From positions 5,162,001 to 5,226,000 of the forward strand of contig NZ_CP150203.1 in NCBI RefSeq assembly GCF_037969725.1: a stretch of DNA of 64,000 nucleotides, given 5' to 3'. Positions within the stretch are counted from its first letter, which is position 1, and every line of letters starts with the position of its first letter. This stretch comes from Paenibacillus sp. FSL W8-0426. GTDB taxonomy: Bacteria > Bacillota > Bacilli > Paenibacillales > Paenibacillaceae. Made by a program: the position numbers and the translations under genes. Shown one piece after another: positions 36,151-45,153 of this stretch. The notes under the pieces were generated by a model, which was not told the origin of the DNA, ran no database searches, and worked only from the letters and a program-made list of their open reading frames with translations.

Positions 36151-39063
36151 TTACTCCACCTGCACCCATGGATAACGCGATGGCGCATCGAACAACAAGC
36201 GTACCCGTTCCGGCGAAGCGCCTTCCTCATCGAACAGCAGCAGCTCGTTCTCCTCCTTCAACCAGGCCATCGGAATTTTGTAGTCCTCCTGCGGCCCGAT
36301 CTGCCAGTAGCGGCCCAGATCATGGCCATTCAGAACCACTGTGCCTTTGCTCATGCCGGTCAGTCGGACCATCAGGTTGGCATGGTACGGCTCCGGTACA
36401 TCTGGTTTTTGGAAGCTGAAACGGTACCAAACAGGCCGACCATAGGCAGCTTTGGCCAAAGGATGGCCAGTCAAAGCAGACGAACGTTCTTTCTGCATGG
36501 AACGGTCCCGCCCGTCCGCAGATGTACCCTCTGCTGCATACGGCTGCCATGAGCGCGGCAGCAGCTGATCGCTGCCGGCCATCCTCCACCCGGACAACTC
36601 GTCGGTGCTGCGGTAAAGGATGAGCTCCAGCCGGGCAAGCGGCGATGCCCGATACGGCATTTCCAGCGTATTCATTCCTTGCTTCACGTATGGCGACAGA
36701 TCCAACGTGGTGAAAGCAAACCAGTCATGGTATCCATCCATCGGTACTTCCACGCTATTCATGCAAATCCCTTTGCTCACTGCACCGACCAGGATGGCCC
36801 GATCCATGCCCTCTTCCAGCACAAAACTGCGACGGATGACTGAAGATTCCGCATCGGGATGGACTTCATCCAAATGGATCGTGCCCTGCTCCGTCTGCCA
36901 ATCGCGGCGGATATCCTGCACAGCACCTCCCGCAGCCACCGGCCCGAACAACCCTTTGGATTCGCCCAGATACGGAGAAAAATTAAGCCGGCCCATCTGC
37001 TGCACGAGTACTTGCAGCTTGTTATGACCACTGACCGTGCGAATCGGCACGGCAGCCGCGCCGACCTGACGAACCAGCGCCTGCTCCACGCCGTTCACGT
37101 AAATTCTGGCGCTATCCTGCACGCCCGTCATGATCAGATGAACGGCATCATCAGCCGTTTCACGTTGAAATTCGCACTCGTAGAGCAGATATCCAAAATC
37201 CTGCCCATAATCCGAAAACGCCTCCGGTTGACCGGTGCGGGAAGCATGTTCCGCCGACAGTTCGACCAACGATACCTCTGGAGCCGACAGCTTAGGCGGC
37301 ACAGGTAAAGCCCCGGCCTGCTGCGCCGACAATGCATTCCAAAGCTCATGTCCGTTCAGAGAACGCTCGCCATTCTCCCAGCCTCCGAGCAGCAGAATGG
37401 TGCGATCCGCATCGGCCAGCATGCCTTGAACCTGCCCGGAAGGCAGAACCTGTACATCGTCGAATCCAATCGCGTAGCGCACGGCATCCCCTGAAGCCTC
37501 ACTCTCCAATCGCCAAGTACGGTTCATCGTCTCCATATCCAGCACGATCAAGCGGAGGCACGTATTTCCGCACTGCAGCCGGATCACGCCCGGTTCGCGG
37601 AAATGGGCCAGATCGAAGCGGTAGGCTCCCTTTGCCGCATCATGCGTGTACAACGCAGCCATAGTGCTGTCCAGCACGCGAAGCGAAGGTGCCTCAAGCT
37701 CCACGATGGACCGCTGGCCTGTGTCAGCAGCAATGAACAGCGTCAGCTCACCGCCCACTTGCTCGTTGCCCGCAATGAATGTGCCACCGGTCAGACGCAC
37801 ATCATCGGTAATGTGCACGCGGTCGAGCAGCGGCATGATCTGCCCCGGATGCAGCGACATCGGCAACGTGCGGCCATCTTCCAGCGTGACCTGCACCGTC
37901 TCCCGTTCCTCCTTGTGACTCTCGACAAACAAAATACGTTGGTCGCCCGCTGCCCTACCGCGTACGGAAATGCCGGAACCGTGACGGACCTGCAGCTGTT
38001 CCTCCGGAATTTCTTCGGCTTGCAGCAGCACGCTGTCGAAGGCATTCACGAAATACGACCATCTTTTGGTGACATCATACTTGGCCGTCCCGCGTCCGTA
38101 TTCGTTCAGCGGCGCATCGTAATCGTAGGACGTAATCATGAAAATGTCGCTGCTGCCCACCGTCCGGCCGCCATAACCGCCAAAGTTGGTTCCGCCGTAA
38201 AACATGTAATAACTGATTCCCGTATATCCTGCGCGCAAAATCTCCATGATGCGTTTTTCAAGCAAAGGCGCCGTCTTCTGAATGGCAGAAGCTCCGCCCC
38301 AATGTTCGAACCACCCCGTCCAAAATTCCGTCACCATTTTCGGCGTATCCGGCTGTTTGGCCCGCAGTTTGGCATAATGCCCATCGGCTCCCGACCAGAA
38401 ATTGGCCCCTTCGATGGTGCCTTCCGCCCCACCCACGCAGGTAATCAACGGAACGTCGATGCCGCGCTGCAGCAGCGCGTCGCGAAGACGGTCCATATGG
38501 GCGCTTGCCGCATCGTCGTCCTTCAGGTAACCATACTCGTTCTCCACTTGAACCAGAATGACGGGGCCGCCGGCGGACAGCTGGCGGTCGCGGATGATCG
38601 GTATGATCCGGTCAAAATATGCATCCACATAGTGCAGGTAGACATCGTTGTTCTCCCGGAAGGCGATATCCGGTTTCGTTCCCAGCCAGTACGGAAATCC
38701 GCCGAAATCCCATTCCGCACAAATGAACGGCCCCGGCCGCGCAATCACCCACATGCCGAGCTCTGCGCAAAGGTCCAGAAAGGCGCCGCAATCGCGGTCG
38801 CCTTCGAAGTCCCATTGCCCTTCCTCCGGTTCGTGCACATTCCAGGCAAAATATGTGTCAATGCAGTTCATGCCCGCCAGTTTGGCTTTCAGCAGCACAT
38901 CGCGCCATTCTTCTTTCGGCATGCGAAAATAATGAATCGTCGCGCTGTTCAGAAAGATCCTCTCTCCATTCAGCCAAAAACTTTGCCGGTCATAAGTCAG
39001 TTCCAAAGCATGTTGGTTCAGTTTGGTCTGTTGCCCTTGTATAAACGTTGGATGTTGCGCCAT
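36151..39063 (-). CDS. GH35 beta-galactosidase
   Basis: 970 residues, no signal peptide, so intracellular. The catalytic TIM barrel is N-terminal: RIFLNSATIHYFRMPKEEWRDVL, FICAEWDFGGFPYWL, acid/base Glu in LVQVENEYG (about residue 174) and nucleophile Glu in MVTEFWTGWFEHWGG (about 246). C-terminal jelly-roll domains follow (about 600-970). ATG at 39063 follows GAGAGAGGG. Last gene of the LacI-controlled operon; would release galactose from imported beta-galactosides. Confidence 0.92.
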   Translation of the reverse strand: MAQHPTFIQGQQTKLNQHALELTYDRQSFWLNGERIFLNSATIHYFRMPKEEWRDVLLKAKLAGMNCIDTYFAWNVHEPEEGQWDFEGDRDCGAFLDLCAELGMWVIARPGPFICAEWDFGGFPYWLGTKPDIAFRENNDVYLHYVDAYFDRIIPIIRDRQLSAGGPVILVQVENEYGYLKDDDAASAHMDRLRDALLQRGIDVPLITCVGGAEGTIEGANFWSGADGHYAKLRAKQPDTPKMVTEFWTGWFEHWGGASAIQKTAPLLEKRIMEILRAGYTGISYYMFYGGTNFGGYGGRTVGSSDIFMITSYDYDAPLNEYGRGTAKYDVTKRWSYFVNAFDSVLLQAEEIPEEQLQVRHGSGISVRGRAAGDQRILFVESHKEERETVQVTLEDGRTLPMSLHPGQIMPLLDRVHITDDVRLTGGTFIAGNEQVGGELTLFIAADTGQRSIVELEAPSLRVLDSTMAALYTHDAAKGAYRFDLAHFREPGVIRLQCGNTCLRLIVLDMETMNRTWRLESEASGDAVRYAIGFDDVQVLPSGQVQGMLADADRTILLLGGWENGERSLNGHELWNALSAQQAGALPVPPKLSAPEVSLVELSAEHASRTGQPEAFSDYGQDFGYLLYECEFQRETADDAVHLIMTGVQDSARIYVNGVEQALVRQVGAAAVPIRTVSGHNKLQVLVQQMGRLNFSPYLGESKGLFGPVAAGGAVQDIRRDWQTEQGTIHLDEVHPDAESSVIRRSFVLEEGMDRAILVGAVSKGICMNSVEVPMDGYHDWFAFTTLDLSPYVKQGMNTLEMPYRASPLARLELILYRSTDELSGWRMAGSDQLLPRSWQPYAAEGTSADGRDRSMQKERSSALTGHPLAKAAYGRPVWYRFSFQKPDVPEPYHANLMVRLTGMSKGTVVLNGHDLGRYWQIGPQEDYKIPMAWLKEENELLLFDEEGASPERVRLLFDAPSRYPWVQVE

Positions 39064-39167
39064 TAGTCGCACCCTCTCTCTATTCAACATGTCATTTCAT
39101 ATGTCATAACGTCAAAGTACTGAATCTAGTTATAGCCCTCTGCAAATTCAGTCCAGCCATTCTCATT

Positions 39168-40661
39168 CTACTGCGATTTCAAGTCGACGCCTTCCAGCAC
39201 AACGGTTGTGATCGAATTGTCGCCGATGTCCACCTTCAGCCCATTGGCATACACCGGTACGTCCTGCATCTGCTCCATGTTGTGCTCCGGCGAGGTTTGG
39301 TATACTTGAGCGCGATCAGCCTCTGTAAGCTCGAACGGTTCGAGCGAAAATTCCTTCGTTCCGGCCGACATCTCGTTGCGGATGACCAGCACCAGCCGAT
39401 GGGCGTCTTGATCATACGCGGCAAGCGTCCGCCCTTCATCCGTCGGAATGATGATGGCTCCTGGACGGATGAATTTGGTGAATTGCACCATGCCGTAATA
39501 CTGTTTCGTCATTTCGTAATGTTCTTCCCCATTGAAATTGGCATGAATGAAACCCCAATTGTTGTTTGCGCCTTCGTCCTCCACGGCCTGCCAATATACC
39601 CATGCGGACGGCTGCATGATTTTCAGGTCAAACATGATCCGCTCGGCCAGTTCCTGCACCGAAACCATATCTTCATGGCTGTGGGGCTCGCTGCCGCCTG
39701 TGCCGTACTCGGACATCCACAGTTTTTTCCCGTGTTTCTCCGCCAGCGCGCGCAGCTCTTCCATTTTGCTTCCATTATAGGAATGGGTGTTGATCTGCGC
39801 CACCGCATCCAGCGTGTCTTGGTCGTAGACGCTGAAGTTGGCCACCGTTTCGTCGATGCTGTTGTCGTCCGCCGCGCTCACGACCGTGCCGTCCAAGCCT
39901 TTGCTTTTTAACGAAGCTGCGACCTTTTTGATGATTACCATCTGTTTGTCGACGCTGAAATGGCTGCCTTCCTGCATATTGCCCTTCTTCCACCAATCGG
40001 AGGAAGGCTCGTTGAGCGGATCAAGTGTGCGGAACGTGATGCCCCATTCGTCGCGGAAATGCTTCACGACCTCTGTCAAATAATCGGCAAAGGCATCGTA
40101 TTGGTCTTCCTTCAGGTTGTTGCTCCCGTCCTCGGCTCCCGTAACCGATCCGCTGATGGTCATCCAGTACGGCGGAGAATTGGAAAAGGCCTCGGTGATG
40201 TTGACGCCGCGTTCGATCGAGCCCTGCAGAACTTTCCGCTGTCCGGCATCCGCTTCCCAGTCCCATACGCCCGGTTCGGGCTGGTACCCCGGAACGTCGC
40301 CGCCGGGACGAAGCGCTTTCATTTCAGGGTTTTCCTCGCCGCCGATGTTGTACCGTACAATGTTCAGCCCCAGCCCTTTGGCCGGATCAAACACAAGGTC
40401 CATTACTTCATTCAGCTTCGCCTGATCCTTCCATTCGCCCAGATCGTTGGCCCACCAGGCCAGGGACGTGCCCCAGCCTTCAAAATGGTCATAGGACTGC
40501 TCCATGTTCAGGCGAACCGGCTGACCCTCGAAAGTCAGCGTTCGGGATGCATTCATTTGGCTCATCAGTATTCCTCCTCCTGCAAGTAACGCGAGCAGGG
40601 CAATGCCTGCCGCAATATAACCGGATTTTCGTTTGCCGCTGCGTTGCTTGTCGTTCGCCAT
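39168..40661 (-). CDS. GH30-family glycosidase, endo-beta-1,6-galactanase-like
   Basis: 497 residues with an N-terminal membrane helix (YIAAGIALLALLAGGGILM) but no clear cleavage or lipobox, so likely surface-anchored. DHFEGWGTSLAWWANDLGEW near residue 60 is typical of the beta-1,6-galactanase branch of GH30; acid/base Glu in LDPLNEPSSDWW (about 218) and nucleophile in MSEYGTGG (about 318). A beta-sandwich tail follows. ATG at 40661 is preferred over 40682 because of GGGAAGGG upstream. Between the ABC permeases and GH35: probably cuts polymer before uptake. Confidence 0.85.
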   Translation of the reverse strand: MANDKQRSGKRKSGYIAAGIALLALLAGGGILMSQMNASRTLTFEGQPVRLNMEQSYDHFEGWGTSLAWWANDLGEWKDQAKLNEVMDLVFDPAKGLGLNIVRYNIGGEENPEMKALRPGGDVPGYQPEPGVWDWEADAGQRKVLQGSIERGVNITEAFSNSPPYWMTISGSVTGAEDGSNNLKEDQYDAFADYLTEVVKHFRDEWGITFRTLDPLNEPSSDWWKKGNMQEGSHFSVDKQMVIIKKVAASLKSKGLDGTVVSAADDNSIDETVANFSVYDQDTLDAVAQINTHSYNGSKMEELRALAEKHGKKLWMSEYGTGGSEPHSHEDMVSVQELAERIMFDLKIMQPSAWVYWQAVEDEGANNNWGFIHANFNGEEHYEMTKQYYGMVQFTKFIRPGAIIIPTDEGRTLAAYDQDAHRLVLVIRNEMSAGTKEFSLEPFELTEADRAQVYQTSPEHNMEQMQDVPVYANGLKVDIGDNSITTVVLEGVDLKSQ

Positions 40662-40764
40662 CGTTCGCACAGCCCTTCCCATTTACGTTTATTCCATACC
40701 CCTGTCCGGGCATGCATGTGATTCACGTTGGGTTCTTTGCTGTCGTATTTGCTGCACCCCTGCG

Positions 40765-41610
40765 TTACTTGATGCCGCTGCTGCCTCCGCTGATGTTCGC
40801 TTCATAGACATATCGCTGGCCGAGCAAATACACCAGCACCATCGGAATCGTCAGGAACAGGGAAGCAACCATGACCAGGTTCCACGGCGGCATTTGCCCT
40901 CCGCCTACGGTCGTCAGGAGCTGAACACCGAGGGCCAGAGGCATTTTTTCGGGATCGTTGATATAAATGAGCGGCCCCATGAAGTTCCCCCAGTTCCACG
41001 AAAACGAGAAAATCGCAATCGCCGCCAGGATCGGATACGTCAGCGGCATGATGATTTTCCAATAGATGCCCGGATGCCCCATGCCGTCGATCATCGCCGC
41101 TTCGTCCAGCGACTTCGGAATGCTCATGACGAATTGGCGGATCAGGAATACGTTGAACGCTCCGGCAAAAAAGCTCGGCACGATCAGCGGATAGAACGTA
41201 TTGATCCATTCCAGATGACGGAAGATGATGAACTGCGGCACCATCGTAACCTCGCCCGGAATCATCATCGTGCTCAGCAGCACAACGAACAGGAAGCGGC
41301 TTCCTTTCGCCTTGATCCTTGCAAAGCCGTAAGACACAACCGATGCGGACAATACCGATCCGATAATGGTGAAGACGGTGATGATGATCGAATTTTTCAG
41401 ATACGTGCCCAAATTGTTATTCGTGAAGATCGTATAAAAGTTGGACCACTCAAACTCCGTCGGAACGAAGGTAAACGCCGATTTGACCGTCGTCGACTCG
41501 CTGGCCAGCGAGATGGAGATCATGTACACGAAGGGCGAAGCGAGCAGCACGCCGACCAGAATCAGAAAAACGTAGGAGATGACTTTCTCCGCCTTGGATG
41601 GATTACTCAT
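40765..41610 (-). CDS. Sugar ABC transporter permease (MalG type)
   Basis: 281 residues, six membrane helices. The permease loop that binds the ATPase is EAAMIDGMGHPGIYWKIIMPLTYPILAAIAIFSF (EAA motif). Overlaps the upstream permease gene by 8 nt, indicating coupled translation. No ATPase gene lies in the operon, so a shared MsmX-type ATPase is probably used. Confidence 0.92.
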   Translation of the reverse strand: MSNPSKAEKVISYVFLILVGVLLASPFVYMISISLASESTTVKSAFTFVPTEFEWSNFYTIFTNNNLGTYLKNSIIITVFTIIGSVLSASVVSYGFARIKAKGSRFLFVVLLSTMMIPGEVTMVPQFIIFRHLEWINTFYPLIVPSFFAGAFNVFLIRQFVMSIPKSLDEAAMIDGMGHPGIYWKIIMPLTYPILAAIAIFSFSWNWGNFMGPLIYINDPEKMPLALGVQLLTTVGGGQMPPWNLVMVASLFLTIPMVLVYLLGQRYVYEANISGGSSGIK

Positions 41611-42490
41611 TGGCTTTTCCCTCCTCGTAGTGCACCCAGAGCGCCGATGAACGGAACACGATCAGGGTCAAGGCCAGAATGACGATGAACAGCACCCAGG
41701 CAATGGCCGAAGCATATCCCATCTTGTAGAACTGGAAGGCGTTCTGGAACAAATACGGCACAACCATCTGGCTGGCGTTATCCGGTCCTCCCGAGGTTAC
41801 GATGAACACCTGCGCAAAGGTTTGAAGCGCACCGATGATACCTGTCACGAGATTGAAGAAGATGACGGGCGTGAGCATCGGAAACGTAATGTGGAAAAAG
41901 GACTGCGTATTCTTGGCACCGTCGATGGCCGCCGCCTCGTACAGCTCCTGCGGTATGCCTTTCATCCCGGCCAGCAGCAGGACGACCCCGCCGCCGACGC
42001 CCCAGAGCGACATCAGGATCAGCGCCGGTTTGACCCAGTTCGGGTCGAGCAGCCAGGAAGGGCCCTGAATGCCGAACACGGCCAACGCTTTGTTGATGAG
42101 CCCTTCCGTCGGCGCCAGGAGATGAATGAACAGCAGGGAACTCGCGACGACCGGCACGACCGACGGCAGGTAGAACAAAATGCGGAAAAACGTGATGCCC
42201 TTGATCTTTTTGTTCAGGTAATATGCGATCCACAGCGAGATGGACATGCCCAGCGGAATGGAGATCAGAGCGTAGAAAAACGTGTTGCCCAGCGACTTCC
42301 AGAACAGCGGGTCATCGGTCAGCAGCGTTTGGTAGTTATCGAAACCGATGAACTCCGGGGACTGGAACAGGTCCCAGTTGGTGAAGCTCATATAGATGGA
42401 AAACAGGATCGGTCCCAGCGTCAGCCCAAGGAATCCGATCAGCCAAGGCGAGATAAAGAGATAAAACCATTTCCCGTCCTTTTTTCTCAC
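41603..42490 (-). CDS. Sugar ABC transporter permease (MalF type)
   Basis: 295 residues, six membrane helices; EAA loop ELYEAAAIDGAKNTQSFFHITFPMLTPVIFF near residue 190. GTG at 42490 is chosen because GGGAGGG lies 6 nt upstream; ATG at 42505 has none. Partner of the MalG-type permease, next to the binding-protein gene. Confidence 0.9.
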   Translation of the reverse strand: MRKKDGKWFYLFISPWLIGFLGLTLGPILFSIYMSFTNWDLFQSPEFIGFDNYQTLLTDDPLFWKSLGNTFFYALISIPLGMSISLWIAYYLNKKIKGITFFRILFYLPSVVPVVASSLLFIHLLAPTEGLINKALAVFGIQGPSWLLDPNWVKPALILMSLWGVGGGVVLLLAGMKGIPQELYEAAAIDGAKNTQSFFHITFPMLTPVIFFNLVTGIIGALQTFAQVFIVTSGGPDNASQMVVPYLFQNAFQFYKMGYASAIAWVLFIVILALTLIVFRSSALWVHYEEGKANE

Positions 42491-42571
42491 GTTAAGCCCT
42501 CCCATGACGTCGGGAGCGGATGGAGAGCGCCGATCGTCTGCGCCCCGTTTCCATCCGTTCCCCTGCCCATA

Positions 42572-43840
42572 CTATTTATAGAGTCTTTCCAGTCCGCTCT
42601 GGATTTCGGTAACCGTCTCATCCAGGGAAGCTTTATCGTTAAAGTACACGCCGAGTTTGTCGTTGATCAGTTTCATCATTTCGTTCCACTGCGGGTTGAA
42701 CGGTTCGGCATAGATCGTGGATTCCTTGAACGCCGCCATATTGATCTTTTTGCCGCCGTACTCGGCATTCAGGAATTCGTCGCTTTCCAGTCCTGCCTTC
42801 GTTGCCGGTGCATCCTGTCCCGCTTTGATCATCGGCATCTGCGCTTCCGGCGTCGTCAACGCGGCGATGATTTTGAACGCTTCTTCTTTATGCTTGGAAG
42901 CGTTCGTGATCGTGAAGCCGTTAAAGAATGCATTCGTTTCGCCCCAGATCGGGGAAATGTCCCAGTTGATGCCCTCGACTTTGGCCAAGGAACCGATGTT
43001 CCAGAAACCTGTCGTTTCCATGGCAATCTTGCCTTGCGCGAACAGCGGATCGGCACCGATATTGCCCATGTCGGCGATTTCGGTCGGTGTCGGGGACGCT
43101 CCGTATTTGAAAGTCAGATCATTCATAAATTGCAGCGCTTTGCGGACAGGCTCGGTGTTGAATGTCGGTTTGCCACTATCGTCGAACAGCGAACCGCCGT
43201 TCTGGTAGATCAGCTGCATCCACTGCGGCCACCAGCTGCCTGGATAGTAGCCCCATTGCACCGTTTTGCCGTTCTCCTTCACGGTCAGCTTCTGGGCTGC
43301 CGCAAGCAGGTCTTCCTGGGTCCAGTCTTTGGTCGGGTACTCCACGCCCGCCTTGTCGAACAAATCCTTGTTATAGAAAAGCACCATGGCGCCCGCACGG
43401 TCAGGCAGGCCATATTGTTTGCCGTCGTATTTCATCAGGTTGGCAATGTCGTCGGAATAACGTTCCGAGATGCTGACATTGTTCGCTTGCAGCATCTCGT
43501 CAAGCGGAATGATCTGATTTTTGGAAGCATAGGCCTGGTAGTTCTCCGCAATCATCATAATGTCCGGTGCGGTACCGCCCGCGATCATCGTCTGTACTTT
43601 CTGGTCATAGTCTCCGGCAACCACGTTCAGTTTCACATTAATGTCGGGATACGTCTGTTTCACAATATCGAGCCGTTCCTGATAGATCTTTTTCTCATCT
43701 TCCGAACCCCAAATCGTCATGCTGAGATCCACCTTGCCGCCGGAACCGCCGGATGCACCGCTGTCGCCTTTGCTGCAAGCCGTAAGTGCGAATACCATTG
43801 TGAGCATTAATAACGAAATGATCTTCAAGCTTCTTTTCAT
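42572..43840 (-). CDS. Sugar-binding lipoprotein of ABC transporter
   Basis: 422 residues, family 1 solute-binding protein. Signal peptide SLKIISLLMLTMVFALTAC with lipobox Cys near residue 22, then a Gly/Ser spacer. Binding-protein blocks: VDLSMTIWGSEDEKKIYQERLDIVKQTYPDI, DIMMIAENYQAYA, GLPDRAGAMVLFYNKDLFDKAG. First structural gene after the LacI gene, with three operator half-palindromes upstream. Ligand inferred as galacto-oligosaccharide from the neighbouring GH30 and GH35. Confidence 0.9.
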   Translation of the reverse strand: MKRSLKIISLLMLTMVFALTACSKGDSGASGGSGGKVDLSMTIWGSEDEKKIYQERLDIVKQTYPDINVKLNVVAGDYDQKVQTMIAGGTAPDIMMIAENYQAYASKNQIIPLDEMLQANNVSISERYSDDIANLMKYDGKQYGLPDRAGAMVLFYNKDLFDKAGVEYPTKDWTQEDLLAAAQKLTVKENGKTVQWGYYPGSWWPQWMQLIYQNGGSLFDDSGKPTFNTEPVRKALQFMNDLTFKYGASPTPTEIADMGNIGADPLFAQGKIAMETTGFWNIGSLAKVEGINWDISPIWGETNAFFNGFTITNASKHKEEAFKIIAALTTPEAQMPMIKAGQDAPATKAGLESDEFLNAEYGGKKINMAAFKESTIYAEPFNPQWNEMMKLINDKLGVYFNDKASLDETVTEIQSGLERLYK

Positions 43841-43873
43841 ACCGTGCGCCCCCTAGAAAGTTGAATGTTTTGG

Positions 43874-43948
43874 TGAAACCCATTTCATGAAATGGGTTTC
43901 ATAAAGCCGGAAATTAAAACCCGATCCATTTTTATGAAAGGGGTTTCA
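43874..43948. promoter_or_regulatory. Three TGAAAN4TTTCA LacI operator sites
   Basis: TGAAACCCATTTCA (43874-43887) and TGAAATGGGTTTCA (43888-43901) abut as exact reverse complements, giving a 28-bp palindrome; TGAAAGGGGTTTCA is at 43935-43948. All are upstream of the binding-protein gene. The same site is in front of the LacI gene. Confidence 0.85.
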
Positions 43949-44021
43949 TTTACGAACCCATTATATTTCACCCTTCGCAGAAATGTCAACGCTTTCTTTT
44001 CCAAAAAAACATGTCCCCCTC

Positions 44022-45050
44022 TTAACGAGGGGCAGGTCCCGTGCTCTGGCGTACGATCAGCTCCGGCTGCAGCACCGTCTGTTTTTTGGGCTTTCCCTGA
44101 TTGATCAGCTCATGCAGCACGTCTACGCCGAGCTTGCCGAGCTGGTACGTATTTTGCGAAACGGTCGTCAGTTCGGGGATAACCGCACCCGCCAGCGGCG
44201 TGTTGTCGAAACCCACAATCGAAATATCGCCAGGGATGGACAGTCCGTGTTCGATCGTGGCTTTGATCGCTCCGATGGCCGTGTTGTCATTGACGCATAT
44301 GACCGCCGTCGGCGGATTGTCGCGTTCCAGCAGCTCATTCATCAACCGTTTGCCGTCATCGATGGAGAAGCTGCCCAGCAGTTGGCGGTCCTTCGGGAGT
44401 TCGAGCCCGTGTTCGCGCAGTTTTTTTTGCACCGCCTTCACTTTGACCATCGTGGTCGACGTCTCGGGCGATCCGCCTACAAACGCGATTTCCCGGTGGC
44501 CCAGCTCCAGCAAATGCTCTACGGCCAGCACCGCGCCTGCCCCCTCATCGGTATATACCCGGCGAAAGCCGCCCTTGGCAATATTTCCGTTCACCAGCAC
44601 GATGGGCATGCGTTTGCCCATATCGATCATTTCCTGCGCCATGTTCTCCGGGCAGTTCTGGAGGTTGATCCGCCCGCCGAGAAACATGATGCCATCGACC
44701 CTTTTCTCGCGCAAAATGGATAAATATTCGGATTCCCGTCCATAGTCCCCTGCCGTATTGCACAGGAAAAACGTATAGCCCAGCCCCCGCGCTTCATTCT
44801 CTGCCCCCCAGAACACTTCGGGGAAAAACGGGTTGGTGATGTCCGGCAAAATGATCGCGATCGTGCCCGTTTCCTTCTTGATCAGGCTTCTTGCCTGCGC
44901 ATTCGGCTGAAACTGGTGTTTCTCGATGATCGACATGATCCGCTCCCTGGTGCTGGCGCGCACGGGCGCCGTGTCGTTCAGAACGCGGGAGACGGTGGAT
45001 ACGGATACGTTCGCTTCCTTGGCGATGTCGTAAATGGTAATTGGCGTCAT
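44022..45050 (-). CDS. LacI/GalR-family regulator of the galactan operon
   Basis: 342 residues. HTH TIYDIAKEANVSVSTVSRVLNDTAPVRASTRERI at the start; effector domain with LVNGNIAKGGFRRVYTDEGAGAVLAVEHLLELGHREIAFVGG near residue 150 and FDNTPLAGAVIPELTTVSQNTYQLGKLGVDVLHELI near 285. ATG at 45050 follows GAGAGAGG. Upstream of the ABC-GH operon, same strand. Operators with one motif precede both, so it should repress the operon and itself. Confidence 0.9.
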   Translation of the reverse strand: MTPITIYDIAKEANVSVSTVSRVLNDTAPVRASTRERIMSIIEKHQFQPNAQARSLIKKETGTIAIILPDITNPFFPEVFWGAENEARGLGYTFFLCNTAGDYGRESEYLSILREKRVDGIMFLGGRINLQNCPENMAQEMIDMGKRMPIVLVNGNIAKGGFRRVYTDEGAGAVLAVEHLLELGHREIAFVGGSPETSTTMVKVKAVQKKLREHGLELPKDRQLLGSFSIDDGKRLMNELLERDNPPTAVICVNDNTAIGAIKATIEHGLSIPGDISIVGFDNTPLAGAVIPELTTVSQNTYQLGKLGVDVLHELINQGKPKKQTVLQPELIVRQSTGPAPR

Positions 45051-45108
45051 GGCAAACCTCTCTCTTTCTCTCGTTTTCCTGCTAATCATACCAGATAAGG
45101 ATTGCCAA

Positions 45109-45122
45109 TGAAATGGGTTTCA
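45109..45122. promoter_or_regulatory. LacI autoregulatory operator
   Basis: TGAAATGGGTTTCA, 58 nt upstream of the LacI start, identical to the site at 43888-43901. Confidence 0.8.
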
Positions 45123-45153
45123 TAACCTTGCATTCGGGCGAAATACCACGACC

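Noticed and set aside
41822..43810. 662-codon plus-strand open frame over the permease and binding-protein genes
   Set aside because: Arg/His/Gln-rich translation typical of the antisense of GC-biased genes; both minus-strand genes beneath it are complete families.
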